Shown here: positions 45,748 through 57,197 of the stretch, piece by piece | Layout: each line of letters starts with the position of its first letter | Numbering within the stretch: the stretch's first letter is position 1 | DNA from: Microplitis mediator | Lineage: Eukaryota; Arthropoda; Insecta; Hymenoptera; Braconidae | DNA length: 64,000 nt | Reading direction: 5' to 3' | Assembly: GCF_029852145.1 (NCBI RefSeq) | Contig: NC_079974.1 | Location: 3,351,001-3,415,000, forward strand | Program-made: the position numbers and the translations under genes | The notes under the pieces: generated by a model | What the model saw: only the letters and a program-made list of their open reading frames with translations | The model's database searches: none | What the model was told of the DNA's origin: nothing

Positions 45748-48415
45748 GTCGAGAAATAAAGCTGTAAATATTGTTCATTGGAACGCAAATGGGATTCGTG
45801 ATAAATTAACTGAACTTACAGAATTTGCTTTCAAATTCAAAGTAGATATTTTGGTAATAAACGAAACTAAGCTCATTAAGAGCGACAAATGTTATATTAA
45901 TAACTACAAATGCTATCGTAAGGATAGAGAAAGTAAAAATAGAGGAGGAGGAGTAGCAATATTTATTAAAAATGATATTAGTCATACAGAGCTGCCCGTC
46001 CAAACTGAAAATATTGAAGCACATGCTATTAGATTAAGTGATAACACACTCATAGTAAGCTGTTATAATCCTCCCCAAACAAACTTAAATATAAATGATT
46101 TGAATAGAATATTGAGATTAAACAATAAAGTAATAATCATAGGAGATTTAAACTCCAAACATCCTCAATGGCACTGCAAACAAACTAACACTAATGGTCG
46201 TATACTATATAATTACATGCTTAAGCATTCTATAAACATTGAATATACAGATAATTACACTCTATATCCCTACACTAATACTCTTCCGTCAAATGTAGAC
46301 ATCGTACTTAATAAAAACGTTCAGAAAATCACGAAGCCCATTACAATAAATGAACTCGACTCGGATCATTTGCCGATACTAGTCATAATTAATGATACTA
46401 CTATTAAGCGCAACTATCCAAACTATCTAGACTACAAAAACGCAAACTGGTCCAGTTTTCGATCTATTATTAACAAAAAACTTGAAATAAATAATAAACT
46501 AACAACACCTACACATATAGACAATTCAGTAGAAAACCTCACTAAAATAATACAACACTCTATCAAAAAATCTATTCCCACAAAAAAATCAAATAAATAT
46601 TCTCAACTTCCCCAATACATTCTCGATTTGATCAAAACAAGAAACTACCATAGGCGTAAATTTCAGAAAACCCGTAATTTTCAACATAAACAATTAAAAA
46701 ACCACTTCTGTCATTTAATTAAATTTGAAATAAAAAAGTATAACACTGAAAAAATTACTAATAAATTAAAAACACTAAATTTAAAAGATAATTCCCTATG
46801 GAATGCTGTGAAAATGCGTAAAAATATAAATAATCATATACCAACATTGCATGGCGAAACTGGACTAGTTTATAACGACTGTGATAAAGCAAATGCCTTA
46901 GCCAATGTATTCGAAAAGGTGCATAAATTAACTTTAGATCTCAGTGACGATCTCACCGAAAGAATTGTAAAGCATCATTACCGAGAAATAAGTGAATCAT
47001 CGATAAGTACCGCTGAGTTGACTCACATATCATCTACTGAAATATATAAAGCTATAAATAAAACAAAAAATAAAAAAGCCCCTGGTTTTGATGGCTTACA
47101 AAACTTAATTTTGAAAAATCTTCCAAAAAAAGCTATTGTTCAAGTAATACATATATACAATGCATCAATAAAACAAACATATTTTCCAGACTCATGGAAG
47201 GAGGCCAAAATCCTAGCATTCCATAAACCTGGAAAAGATAAACAGTTCCCGCAGAACTATCGGCCAATTAGTCTCCTAGCTACACTGGGAAAAGTCTTCG
47301 AAATAATTATTAATAATCGTATTAAATCATACTTAATTAAAAATGACATCTTAATACCAGAACAATTCGGCTTCAGACCTAAACATTTTACTACACAACA
47401 ATTAGTCAGACTAACTGACCATATCAGTACTGAATTTAATAAAAATAGAAGCACTGCCTTACTTTTGTTAGATATTGAAAAAGCATTTGATACCGTCTGG
47501 AGAAAAGCTCTAATCTATAAACTAAACATATTAAATGTACCTCTGTACATAATCAAATGGATAGATAGCTATCTAAAAAATCGAAGATTTTCTGTAGTAG
47601 TTGGAGATGGCCGTAGTTCTACGAGAAATATAGCCGCAGGAGTTCCTCAGGGCTCGATCCTAGGTCCTATCCTATTTCTCATATACATCAACGATATCCC
47701 TAAATATCAAAAATCAAACTTAGCTCTATTCGCAGATGATACCGCAATCTATACATCATCGTTTAGTAAGGATATGGCTCTTAAATACCTGCAAAATCAC
47801 ATATATCTACTTGAGAGTTATTATGCTAAATGGAAAATCAAAATCAACATAGATAAAACTCAAATCATCATATTCTCCCACAAACAAAAAGCCATCAAGA
47901 CTCAAATAACTATGTATGGTCAACAATTAACACAATCCACCGAAGCAAAATATTTAGGCCTCACACTTGACCCTAAATTAACTTTCTCAAACCACATTAA
48001 GTCAGTCGCTCGCAAGGCCAACTCAGCGGTATCGTTACTGTATCCACTTATTTGCCGAAACAATGCTCTAAGTCAATATAATAAATTAATTATATATAAA
48101 ATGTGTATATTACCTATTATCTTGTACGCATGTCCAGTCTGGAGTAATACATGCTATTCAAATTATCACAGACTGCAAATTATTCAAAATAAAATACTGC
48201 GTATGATTAGTAATGCACAATACGATAAGCGTACTAAAGACCTACACAATAATTTAAACATTAAATACATTAATGAAATCATTAAAATACACTCATTGAA
48301 ATTTTATAATGAAAAATTAAACTTAAAGATATTATCAAACGTCTGTAAACTAACAGAAATCAACGACTACTGTAAATATAAATTACCACAACATATCGTA
48401 ATGAATAACATATAA
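45740..48415 (+). CDS. Jockey ORF2, endonuclease and reverse transcriptase
   Basis: 891 residues. An apurinic-type endonuclease lies at about 1-220: VHWNANGIRDKL, VINETKL, NRGGGVAIFI, IIGDLNSKHPQW and the catalytic SDHLPI. Reverse transcriptase lies at about 440-720: NKKAPGFDGLQN, YRPISLLATLGKVFE, PEQFGFRPKH, LLLDIEKAFDTVW (first catalytic Asp), AGVPQGSILGP, ALFADDTAIY (the catalytic double Asp) and KYLGLTLD. A C-terminal region of about 150 residues has no RNase H. These motifs and their order are typical of the Jockey clade. All key residues look intact. Codon use is AT-rich like its surroundings. It overlaps ORF1 by 8 nt in a different frame, so reinitiation is likely. Confidence 0.93.
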   Translation: MAESRNKAVNIVHWNANGIRDKLTELTEFAFKFKVDILVINETKLIKSDKCYINNYKCYRKDRESKNRGGGVAIFIKNDISHTELPVQTENIEAHAIRLSDNTLIVSCYNPPQTNLNINDLNRILRLNNKVIIIGDLNSKHPQWHCKQTNTNGRILYNYMLKHSINIEYTDNYTLYPYTNTLPSNVDIVLNKNVQKITKPITINELDSDHLPILVIINDTTIKRNYPNYLDYKNANWSSFRSIINKKLEINNKLTTPTHIDNSVENLTKIIQHSIKKSIPTKKSNKYSQLPQYILDLIKTRNYHRRKFQKTRNFQHKQLKNHFCHLIKFEIKKYNTEKITNKLKTLNLKDNSLWNAVKMRKNINNHIPTLHGETGLVYNDCDKANALANVFEKVHKLTLDLSDDLTERIVKHHYREISESSISTAELTHISSTEIYKAINKTKNKKAPGFDGLQNLILKNLPKKAIVQVIHIYNASIKQTYFPDSWKEAKILAFHKPGKDKQFPQNYRPISLLATLGKVFEIIINNRIKSYLIKNDILIPEQFGFRPKHFTTQQLVRLTDHISTEFNKNRSTALLLLDIEKAFDTVWRKALIYKLNILNVPLYIIKWIDSYLKNRRFSVVVGDGRSSTRNIAAGVPQGSILGPILFLIYINDIPKYQKSNLALFADDTAIYTSSFSKDMALKYLQNHIYLLESYYAKWKIKINIDKTQIIIFSHKQKAIKTQITMYGQQLTQSTEAKYLGLTLDPKLTFSNHIKSVARKANSAVSLLYPLICRNNALSQYNKLIIYKMCILPIILYACPVWSNTCYSNYHRLQIIQNKILRMISNAQYDKRTKDLHNNLNIKYINEIIKIHSLKFYNEKLNLKILSNVCKLTEINDYCKYKLPQHIVMNNI

Positions 48416-48723
48416 ACATTTCATATTTTTATCTTTTTTTTATCTGAATGAAAATTTCTAATTGGGTTTTTCTCGTTTTTTTTCCCACTCTTTAATAAAT
48501 TACTATAACAACATATCACAACAAAAAATTTAATTTAACTATTCAAAATTGTGTAAGCCTAAGGGCAGGGTACAAAATAAATAAATAATACTGTATGGAT
48601 ATACGCTACAATCTGTATGTAATAAATTAAATCAATAAAATCTTTGAAATCAGTAGCAGTCATTACGCTCGAAACGTTGCGCTGTACGCCTCGCAAGTTA
48701 CATTCATCATTTATTGACACATT

Positions 48724-49176
48724 ATGGACTGTAACTTCCAAATTTCAACGTACACAACTGTATACTCTGTTGAACTGGAGTACTTCGACGAACTCCTCTT
48801 CATCAACGATGCTGGGACAGTTACTCCGATATTTATAGAGTTTCCCTCAGGTCTCCAGGTCAACGACGTTTGGAGCTTCAAAGTAGAGGTTAGCCACGAC
48901 GAAGAAGACGAACACTGGATCACTTTGGGGATCCTTCCATTGAAATCGGAGCATTCTGAAATCAGCTTTGAGCTCGAATGCTGTGTGGTGGATGAGGAAG
49001 GTAACCTACTGAGACTGCCTGCGAAAATACAACCGTTCAACGACTACGACAATTACATATACCTCGGGGGTTTCTTCAAACGAAGTGACCCCGACTTGTT
49101 GCGTCTACTGGTGGACGGAAATCTAATTTTACAGATAAAGCTGACTGTTTTTCTAGGTGACGATACAGATAAATAG
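48724..49176 (+). CDS. MATH-domain protein, copy 7 (group A), promoter displaced
   Basis: Coding sequence identical in translation to copy 6. The leader from the initiator to the ATG is retained after the right target duplication at 48650, but the TATA and CCAAT elements are now upstream of the Jockey element. The gene could be silent, or transcribed from the retrotransposon 3' end. The reading frame has no damage, in line with a recent insertion. Confidence 0.78.
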   Translation: MDCNFQISTYTTVYSVELEYFDELLFINDAGTVTPIFIEFPSGLQVNDVWSFKVEVSHDEEDEHWITLGILPLKSEHSEISFELECCVVDEEGNLLRLPAKIQPFNDYDNYIYLGGFFKRSDPDLLRLLVDGNLILQIKLTVFLGDDTDK

Positions 49177-49208
49177 ATACTCAAGTTCCCGAACTTTGAG
49201 TTGAAAAC

Positions 49209-49224
49209 GGCCCTTTTCAGGGCC
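49209..49224 (+). terminator. Histone-type 3' stem-loop of MATH copy 7
   Basis: GGCCCTTTTCAGGGCC plus ACCAAA, 32 nt after the stop. Confidence 0.75.
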
Positions 49225-50350
49225 ACCAAATATTTTACACGTAAAAACTAACTCAAGTTTCATAAATACCTCAACTCATATCCTTTGTCCAAAACTCTTT
49301 CAAAATTAACATTCATTTATTTAATAAAGATAATTACTGATACTGTAGTTAGCAGACGTCTAATAATTTTTGGATTTTTTTTTTTGACGATAAACCATAA
49401 AAAAAAATCCGGGCGTCGGTTGACCCTGCGGGCCAGCCCGAAATTTCCCGCTGTTTTCGAGCTCAAGGAGCTTGAATACGTCATTGTGAATATATATTTT
49501 CGAGCTCTTCAAGTGCTATTACATGGAACCATTTTTTTATGAGCTTTCCAAGCTCTAACAACTCACGTTTTATGCTATAGTTTGAAATGTTAAGAGTCGA
49601 AAATCATTAATGAAGCTCGAAGCGCGGCTTTTACATTTTTATTATCGATTATATGTTCTCTGAAATAAATGTGTTAAGGCAGAAATCAATGTCATCGCTT
49701 GATTAAATCAATGGCAGTGATTAAAATCAAGATTCAAATGAGTTCTGACTTAGGTCAGAGCAATAATGTATGGAATATCCGCCCATATGAAAAAACCATA
49801 TACTGTGGATAATACATAAAAAAATATATGGTAAATAACTAAACATATATGGCGGCAAAATTATTAATATATGATTTATCATATATAATAATGTATACGT
49901 TTAATATTATAATAATCTATATCATTAATAATATATGTGATTATATACATGTGATATTGTATCAATAATTATATGACCGCTTTATATATTAATTTATAAC
50001 GTAAAATATATGTTTCATCTTATAAATTAATGTATAATTTCAATATTATTATAATCCATATAATTTATAATATATGTAATTGTATACATATGATATTACA
50101 TCTCAAATTATATTCTCGTTTTATATATAAACTTATAATTTCAATATTTTAAAAATTTCGATATTATTATACATAAATAATTTAAAAAACACACTCATAC
50201 CAAAAATTAAAGGAAAAAAATAATTTTAGAAATTTTTTAGTGATTTTTGCAAAACTGTTACTTCATGAATAATAATCGTATCGAGATTTAAAAAAAAAGC
50301 ATTTTATAGCATGAAATCTTTAGTTTTATGTTTGTAAAAATATATATAAA

Positions 50351-51368
50351 CATTAGGGTGCTTTTATTTTTGCGACTAGTTTTTTTTTTTCGCTCCCATT
50401 CCGAAATTTTGTTGGAAATACCCCCAAAAAAAATCCCTGAGAGTTTGAGCCCTTAATATTAATATTAAGTACTCCACCACAGCGTGTGAAGATTTCCCAT
50501 TTAAAATACACGTAAACTTGGGTTTTTAGTTTTTAAACTTCTATCACTCCGCGGCATTTTATGATATCATCTCGCCCAAAGTCGCGATTTTCTCAGAATT
50601 AAATGCTCTACAAAAGTGCCCGTTGTCGCGAAGTCGTTACTCATATAGGTGGGGTACTACGGACCGCTAAATTGAATTTTTCCATAGAATTCTTGTTTTT
50701 TCTCTCATTATCTCATAAACAACAAGACCTACAGAAAAAATGGAAATGACAACTTTATAGGAAATTTAATTTCCTACAAAAAAGGTCTTTAGCACTGAAT
50801 CACTTAGATTGATACTTTTTGAGATATTAATTATTGAAGTTTACGCAGCATTGAATTCCCATAAAATGTCGAATCAAATCTTAGAAAATATTGATTTTTT
50901 ATTTGACTAATATCTCAGAAAATATCGATCTGTGATACGGTGCTAAGGACCTTTTTTGTAGGAAATTGAATTTCCTATAAAATTGTCATTTGCATTTTTT
51001 CTGTAGGTTTTGTTGTTGAGAGAAAAAACAAGAATCCTATGAAAAAATTCAGTTTAGCGGTCCGTACTACCCCACCTGTACGAGTTACGACTTCGCGACC
51101 ATGACTACTTTTGTAGAGCATTTAATTCTAAGAAAATCGCGACTTTGGGCGAGATGATATCATAAAATGCCGCGGAGTTAAAAATAAGAAGTTTAAAAAA
51201 TATAAACCCAAGTTTACGTGTATTTTAAATTGGAAATCTTCACACGCTGTGGTCGAGTACTTAATATTAATATTAAGGGCTCAAACTCTCAGGGAATTTT
51301 TTTGGGGGTATTTCCAACAAAATTTCGGGATGGGAGCGAAAAAAAAAAAAGTCGCAAAAATAAAAGCA
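50351..51368. mobile_element. Foldback element K (about 1.0 kb)
   Basis: The outer ends are CATTAGGGTGCTTTTATTTT and GTCGCAAAAATAAAAGCA. Arms of about 500 bp are inverted copies, with inner marks CCGCGGCATTTTATGATATC and GGCGAGATGATATCATAAAA. The axis is near 50860. The right end of the IR-D palindrome lies inside its left arm, at about 50524. It has no coding capacity. Confidence 0.7.
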
Positions 51369-51394
51369 TCGGCGCGTTTTCTTGAATCCTAGAG

Positions 51395-52205
51395 CTGATG
51401 AACTTTTATACAATTTCATTAAATTATATAAATTTTTATACAATCTTATACAGTTTCATAAAGTAAGATCTTGTAGTGAGGGAAGTAATAATTAAATGAA
51501 ATTCGATATAATTGTATGAAATTGTATAAAATTATATAATATTTCATAAAACTTTAGAGAATTTGATGTCACTATTGCATATAGTGTGGGGTAGCATTTT
51601 TCTAAAATTGATAAAATTTCACACGATTTGATAAAGTTTATTAAAAATGATTATAAAAATTGTTAGAAATTCAAAGTAAATAGACAAAATTTTCAATGGC
51701 CATAAAAGAAAAATTTTATTTTTGCAGATAAAATATGGTGATAAACAAAATGAAAATTATATTATAAAAAACATAATAGATTACCTAAATATACACAGGG
51801 TACCCCCAAAAAATGTAAAAAAAAAAACAAAATTCTGAATATTGAATAAGTTTGATTTTATTAAAATTTTTTGTAAATTATTTACTTTGAGAAAAATTAT
51901 ATTTTACACAATTATTGGATGCAAAGGCAGATAATCAAGTTTTTAATAGTTTTTATGATAATACAATAATCTTTAACATTTTTCGACGAGCACTCGATTC
52001 TTGAAAGAGTTAAACGAAAAAAATTCAAAATAATGCTTAATTATATTTACAAAAGTAATTTTGGGATAGTTATAAAAGATTTAAAAAAAAAAAAATTTTT
52101 TTATAAAATCTTAGAAGTACCTCGTTTTACCTATCCCACCATCCTTTTCTCTTACATATTTGTATATATATATATTACATAATGTGATAATTTTAATTTA
52201 ATGTT
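51395..52205 (+). repeat. AT-rich interspersed repeat, copy B
   Basis: Matches 15768-16570. It differs by small indels and a shorter (AT)n. No gene. Confidence 0.65.
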
Positions 52206-52260
52206 TTTAAACTTTTATTATCCCACCCTTTTTTTTTATGGTCCATTCCATAAGTGTAGG

Positions 52261-52365
52261 CACTGCTGCCAGAACGCGGTCGAAAAGTTCTCCTTCCCAA
52301 GCATCACATACAGCCTAAACGATGCTTGGGAAGGGGAACTTTTCGTCCGCGTTCTGGCAGCAGTG
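52261..52365. repeat. 105-bp hairpin with 45-bp arms
   Basis: The left arm CACTGCTGCCAGAACGCGG.. (52261-52305) pairs with 52321-52365 with only two mismatches and a 15-nt loop. Its GC content is well above the flanks. TGTAGG occurs next to both ends (52255-52260 and about 52368-52373), a possible target duplication. It is most likely a tiny MITE; a microRNA-type precursor fold is also possible. It lies just beyond the last exon of the minus-strand SAM-family gene. Confidence 0.65.
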
Positions 52366-52396
52366 GATGTAGGTAATAATTGAATAAATGTTTTAC

Positions 52397-53742
52397 CTCC
52401 TTGAAGAGTCTCGATTGCATTTATCAGTTTTGTGACAGTCTCAGGTTGTTTTTTTTTATTTTGAAAGTTTGTGCGTGCACAATTTTTTATAAATGATTTC
52501 AATTTAGGCCACTTTTCTTTCAATGATGAACCCAGACCTGGATAATCTTTTTCAAAGTCAATTTGAATCTAATTTAAAATTGAAAAAGTTACAATAATTA
52601 AAATTCAATTTTATATTATAAATCATTAAAATAATTCAATTACAAACCAATTCTATACTCCACGTTAACACCTTACACACGGATATCTGAAATAATTCAA
52701 GGAAGTTTTATCTCCCATTAGTACGAACTTCCGTGCATCGCTGGTAACTTTCCAATAATTTACCACCTGGTCCCATGGCTGGATTTTTGTATTGAGCCAA
52801 GTTAGGAGATTTTGACTCTTATCTATTTACAAATAAATTAAAACATTTAAAGTGAAAAATTATTTTATAATTTGAAGAAATTGACAATACAAAGTTTCGA
52901 AAATAAATTACCCCCACTACTTACCATCTAAACTAAAATTCGATGTTGTAGCAGAAGAATGTTTATTTTCACTTAAAATTCCGGCTGATCGTAAATTTTT
53001 TTTTTCTAAATTATAGCGTTCCCAAAGCTTTCCAAACTGGATAGTTCCTCCGTTTTTGGTTTTAGTACTTGGGCTAAAATAAATAGTTGGATCCTCGGAA
53101 AATGTTGCACCTATGTCAGCTGCTAATGACTTGAAACGAGTGGTATTTATTCTGTAAGAAATTAATACAGTATAATTTGAAAAGTATAAACTGATTAGGT
53201 CTAAAATAAAAGTCAGGCGTGCAACGTCTAGAGTATAAGCTTGGAATAACCTACTCGAATTTTTCGAGCCTTTCACCAATTTTAACATTTCTCATGAACA
53301 GTAAGATTTGTATTTCACGTTTCAATAATAATTCAACCAATAAGTTTTGCATATGAGGTGTCAAATAATTATTAAGATGAAAAAAATTTAAAATTAATAG
53401 CCCATAATAATCTCTACTCAAAAAAGAACGCAAGTTTTCATTGGAATCATATGGTTGAATTGTCGTCTTCGACAAAACGTTCAAGAACGTCGTTGGGGCA
53501 AAAAGTGTTGGTGGAGTGGAGACAGTTGGATTGGAATATAAAGGCATAGAATGATCTGGAATAATATTGAGAATATTAATTAATTTGAACTAGGAGAAAA
53601 CAATAGGATGAAATTAACTCAAATTTTAAAAGAAAAAATTATCTATGTAAGTTAAATTTAATTAGAAATCAGTAAGAAACAAAACATTACCTTCAGTTTC
53701 AGAGCAACCAGCAGATGTATCCATTGATGTTATCCCATTCAT
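52397..53742 (-). pseudogene. SAMD3-like family gene, minus strand, partial
   Basis: Spliced frames on the minus strand: exon 1 53691-53742 (MNGITSMDTSAGCSETE), exon 2 from 53555 to about 53280 (contains LTPHMQNLLVELLLKRE), exon 3 52925-53151 (RFKSLAADIGATFSEDPTIY, GKLWERYNLEKKNLRSAGIL), exon 4 52677-52822 (TWLNTKIQPWDQVVNYWK), exon 5 52397-52568 (IQIDFEKDYPGL, EKWPKLKSFIKN). Donors GTAATG, GTAAGT, GTAAGG and GTAAAA and the AG acceptors agree in phase, except that the exon 2 donor is not clear. The blocks align in order with exons 3-4 of the gene at 1372. There is no SAM-domain exon, and the final exon is missing: downstream is the hairpin and repeat DNA. I read it as a truncated family member; function unknown. 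Confidence 0.5.
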
Positions 53743-53887
53743 TTTGATGACAAATTAATTTTCTCTCTTATTATATGTCTAAATGAATGTCAAATACATA
53801 GAATCATTCACTTATATTACACTAAAAAACATCGTAACAGCACAATAAACACTAGATGAATATTAAGGTTACGCGGATCAAAACAGC

Positions 53888-56196
53888 ACACGGAGAGAAA
53901 TGAAGCTCAATATAAACGAAAAAATATTGTCTGATTTTCGATTTCTACTAGATCTGTTTAGAGAATCATAAATTATGATAATTTTTATGAAAAATTAGTA
54001 GAAAGTAATAAGTACGCAAAAAAAATTATAGAGTAGCATAATGATTTTTGAAGTCTTTGATTTTTAATAACCAACAAATATAAAATATGTTATGCTATGA
54101 AAGTAATATCAAAATAAATCTTGACATTTTATAAATTGAGAGTAAAGTTTTGATAAACGTTTGCTATTAATTGAAATGTAAATAAAAATTATTATGTGCT
54201 ATATATTATAGTTTTTTAATTATGGATTTGGAAATTTTTTATAATTTTGTATCAAAAATTATATTCAGCATGAAAATTTTTATTTCAAACAGTATTAAAT
54301 TCGAAATAAATTCGTTTCATTTTAAACTCCTTTGTAAAATTTTTTCTCCGAAAAAATGGTTTTTTTTTTCATATTATAAAAATTTTACAATTTTTGATCA
54401 CACAAGAATTAATAAGAACTAAAAATAATAATTGCCACAATAGAATAACAAAATTTACAGATTTTGTCATGATATTTATATTTACTTCAATTTTTGTTAT
54501 TATTTACTAGGTATAAATTCTTGAACATTGATTCAATTGAAAATTCTAAAGCTAGCATAATAAAAATTCTTAAAATTTAAAAACTTTTAGTTTCGTCAGT
54601 TGATAAGTTTCATTGTATGATCAGTAGAAATTCTACTTTATCAGTAATGCGAAATTTCTCGTGCCAGCATAATAAAATTTGTGAAATTTGAACTGATATT
54701 TACTCAGTTGAGGAACAACACTTCTAGAAAATCATTAAAGTTTAAAAAATGATTAACAGTCTTTACACCCATTTAATAAGATTTCATTGAAATACAGCTA
54801 TTTATAATTTTTTGACAATAATTTTTGTTTGTCTTTGAGTAATTTTTACAACGGTGTTTAAACAAAATAATCTTTTGTTCTGAATGTTCGGATTTATTTG
54901 GTTATTTTTCTGATCAGTACACCGCGGGAATTCATTAAAGAAGCATCTATTTTATTTAGCAAGTGTCAATTATTCAGTTGAGTTCTGTGGGGTTGTGTGA
55001 TTGCGAAAATCTTTATTCTTATTGATTTTAATATAATTATGCTTATAAGATTTGTTTGCATAACTATTTTTACGTTTAATAATGAATTACACACTTACGA
55101 ATAAGAATAAATTATATTTTTTTTTGTTTTAATAAAATAAAAAACTATTTGATGTATCATTGTATGTAATAAATGTAAACCGCATGGATTTTAATTTTAT
55201 GGAAAATTAGATGTATTTTTATTTATTTTGTATCATCCTTATAAATGTTTATTAAGTTAGATGAGTAGTTATAAGACTTTTTGTAAAATTTATAATATTA
55301 ATATAATAATTTTAACGAGACTTTTCTTTGCTCTGTAAATTCAATATTGTACGAATCGTAAAATTAATTTTTGAAATATATTGTCAACTAACTACCAATA
55401 CCAATGCTGCTCAAAAAATATAAAATAAAAAATACAGTGTTTTGTGTTGATATTCTCATATGTTTCTATCAATTATCTTTAATAGTCTTATATGTATATA
55501 CAAAAACGTATAGTATAAATATTAAATGAAATTGATAGAAACATATATATGAGAATATCAACGCAAAACACTGTATTTTTTATTTTATATTTTTTTAGCA
55601 GCATTGGTATTGGTAATTAGTTGACAATATATTTCAAAAATTAATTTCACGATTCGTGCAATATTGAATTTACAAAGTAAAGAAAAGTCTCGTTAAATTT
55701 ATTATGTTATGTCATAAATTTTACAAAGAGTCTCTATAAATTTTTTAGATTAGTAATATAATTTTTATAAAAGTTAATTTAAAGAGTAAAAAAACAAAAT
55801 TGAAAATTATTATTTTTTTCAATAAATTTTTAAATAATTTTGATCGTATAAGTAAAATAATCGAAACAATTTTTATTATGCTAGTGGTACATTTTATTGT
55901 CATAAGACGGTGAATATTGCATCCTAGCGACACAATTTTTGTCGTGTCAGTTATTATAACTATAAAATACTTAATAATTTTTATTATGCTCAATACGAAA
56001 TGTATTATGTTCAAGAAAGAAATTTTTGTCGGCCGCAACGATATTTTATTATGCTTCAATACAATTAGTAACAACACGCATAACATAAAATATTGGAATA
56101 TCATACGGTTTCAAGTTTAGTCGGCTAGCATAATAAAAATTTATGGATTTTCACAAAAAATTTCATGGAATTTTCACCTTCATTTTTCTCCGTGTG
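53888..56196. mobile_element. Element with CACACGGAGA inverted ends, nested MITE inside
   Basis: The left end CACACGGAGAGAAATGAAG and the right end CTTCATTTTTCTCCGTGTG are inverted repeats of 19 bp with one mismatch. The 2.3-kb interior is extremely AT-rich, with many AGCATAATAAAAATT words and no transposase frame. No clear target duplication was found. Frames at 54222, 55745 and 55917 are AT-rich translations. Confidence 0.5.
55265..55740. mobile_element. Foldback MITE nested in the CACACGGAGA element
   Basis: Arms of about 190-220 bp are inverted copies: AACGAGACTTTTCTTTGCTC, ACCAATACCAATGCTGCTC and CTCATATGTTTCTATCAATT pair with their complements in 55520-55720. The loop is about 60 bp. 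Non-coding. Confidence 0.7.
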
Positions 56197-56376
56197 GATT
56201 AAATTATCATCCATATATCAGTTGATTCAAATTATTTCAAATTATTTTGAATCATTGCAAATCATTTTTCTTAATTAGAATATAGAGGATCGCTTTAAAA
56301 ATAATTTTGAAAAAATGTATCCTGAAAAAACAATTTTTTTAGATCTCATTTTTAATAAACAAATTATTGATAATAC

Positions 56377-56593
56377 CTTTTCGAATAGAATTAATGTTTA
56401 ATTTTGAACCAACGTTGTTGTATTCACCACTTTCAAAATCCAAATTTGAATCATGATCAAATTCCCTATTGTCAGAAGTACTTTCACCCTCGTGTTCATT
56501 ATCTAAATTGATATGCTCCACGTGATCATTCATGCTATTAAAGTATTCATTCGATTTTTTTGATTTATTCTTTTTTTTAATTTTTTCAGTTTC
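56377..56593 (-). CDS. Possible exon of an unrecognised gene
   Basis: Between an AG acceptor (TTATTAG) and a GT donor (AAAAG/GTATTATC) the minus strand is open, encoding a lysine-rich start (ETEKIKKKNKSKKSNEYFN) and a strongly acidic stretch (NLDNEHEGESTSDNREFDHD). Less AT-rich than its flanks. The charge pattern suggests a disordered nuclear protein segment. It lies upstream of and on the same strand as the SAM-family relic and could belong to it. No domain recognised. Confidence 0.3.
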
Positions 56594-56996
56594 CTAATAA
56601 TTTGAAAAAAGTAATAAATGATTTGATTAGAAAATAATAATTTTATGGCATATTGAAAATTTATTTATTTTGTTTATTAATCATGAGTCGTAATTATCGT
56701 TTGGTACTTAAGGCATTTAATTTTATAAAATCTTTTAAGATCTAAAATGATTTTTAATACTGAACATTAATTTTTTTGTAATGAAAAAAAAAATAAATAA
56801 ACAAATAACTCAAAAAATGGATATGATTAATATAATAGAAAAAATTGTTGTTACATAAATGTGATAAGTTGCAATGAAAATATAAAATTTATAATTATAT
56901 CAAAAAAAAAAAAAAGATCACGTTGTATAATTTTTCGTATTTCTTATTGAAATGTCATGAAGGTTTTTGGTTTTAATTTAGTAACTTCAGTGGCAC

Positions 56997-57197
56997 CTGT
57001 ATATAATTTAATATTTGAAACAAAAAATTTTACTACAACTGATGCTGATGCTTGTTGATTGTCTTTAAAATTTTCAGCACTCTCATTATGAATTTTTTTA
57101 ATTTTTTTTTTTCTTCCTGAGTCTGATGATGCATAACTGCATCCAGGAGTCGCATTATCTTTTGTACGCTTTTTATTTTTTTTTACTGTTTGAATTG
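56997..57197 (-). CDS. Second possible exon of the unrecognised gene
   Basis: Open minus-strand stretch of 67 codons between TTTTAG and CAG/GTGCCA, containing VKKNKKRTKDNATPGCSYAS and GRKKKIKKIHNES. Another acidic/basic open stretch (EKIHKRKLEDEYEEDE) lies just upstream around 57260-57335, where FB copy 5 cuts off the 5' side. This is probably a truncated gene. The evidence is splice-like borders and composition only. Confidence 0.28.

Larger units (their letters stand above)
44372..48649 (+). mobile_element. Jockey-clade non-LTR retrotransposon, apparently full length
   Basis: 4278 bp with two intact frames, flanked by the 13-bp duplication TCAGTAGCAGTCA (44359-44371 and 48650-48662). The mirror arm near 41300 shows the empty site. 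The 5' untranslated region is about 110 bp and contains a near copy of the host promoter initiator. The 3' untranslated region after 48415 ends in AATAAATTAAATCAATAAAA-type sequence and not a long poly(A). Intact frames and insertion in only one arm of a near-perfect palindrome mean a very recent insertion. Confidence 0.92.
39433..50524. repeat. IR-D: near-perfect palindrome with 3.3-kb arms
   Basis: 39433 to about 42780 pairs with about 42895-50524 once the 4278-bp Jockey insert and its 13-bp duplication are removed; the arm lengths then agree within a few bases. The only differences I noticed are single substitutions (for example Leu/Phe in the paired frames at 42130 and 43355). The MATH proteins in both arms are identical. 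The centre lies inside a foldback element with a unique spacer of about 115 bp. Confidence 0.85.

Noticed and set aside
52236..52396. Continuation of the minus-strand frame through the hairpin
   Set aside because: A good GT donor at 52395-52396 ends the exon; the frame beyond is the hairpin element read through.
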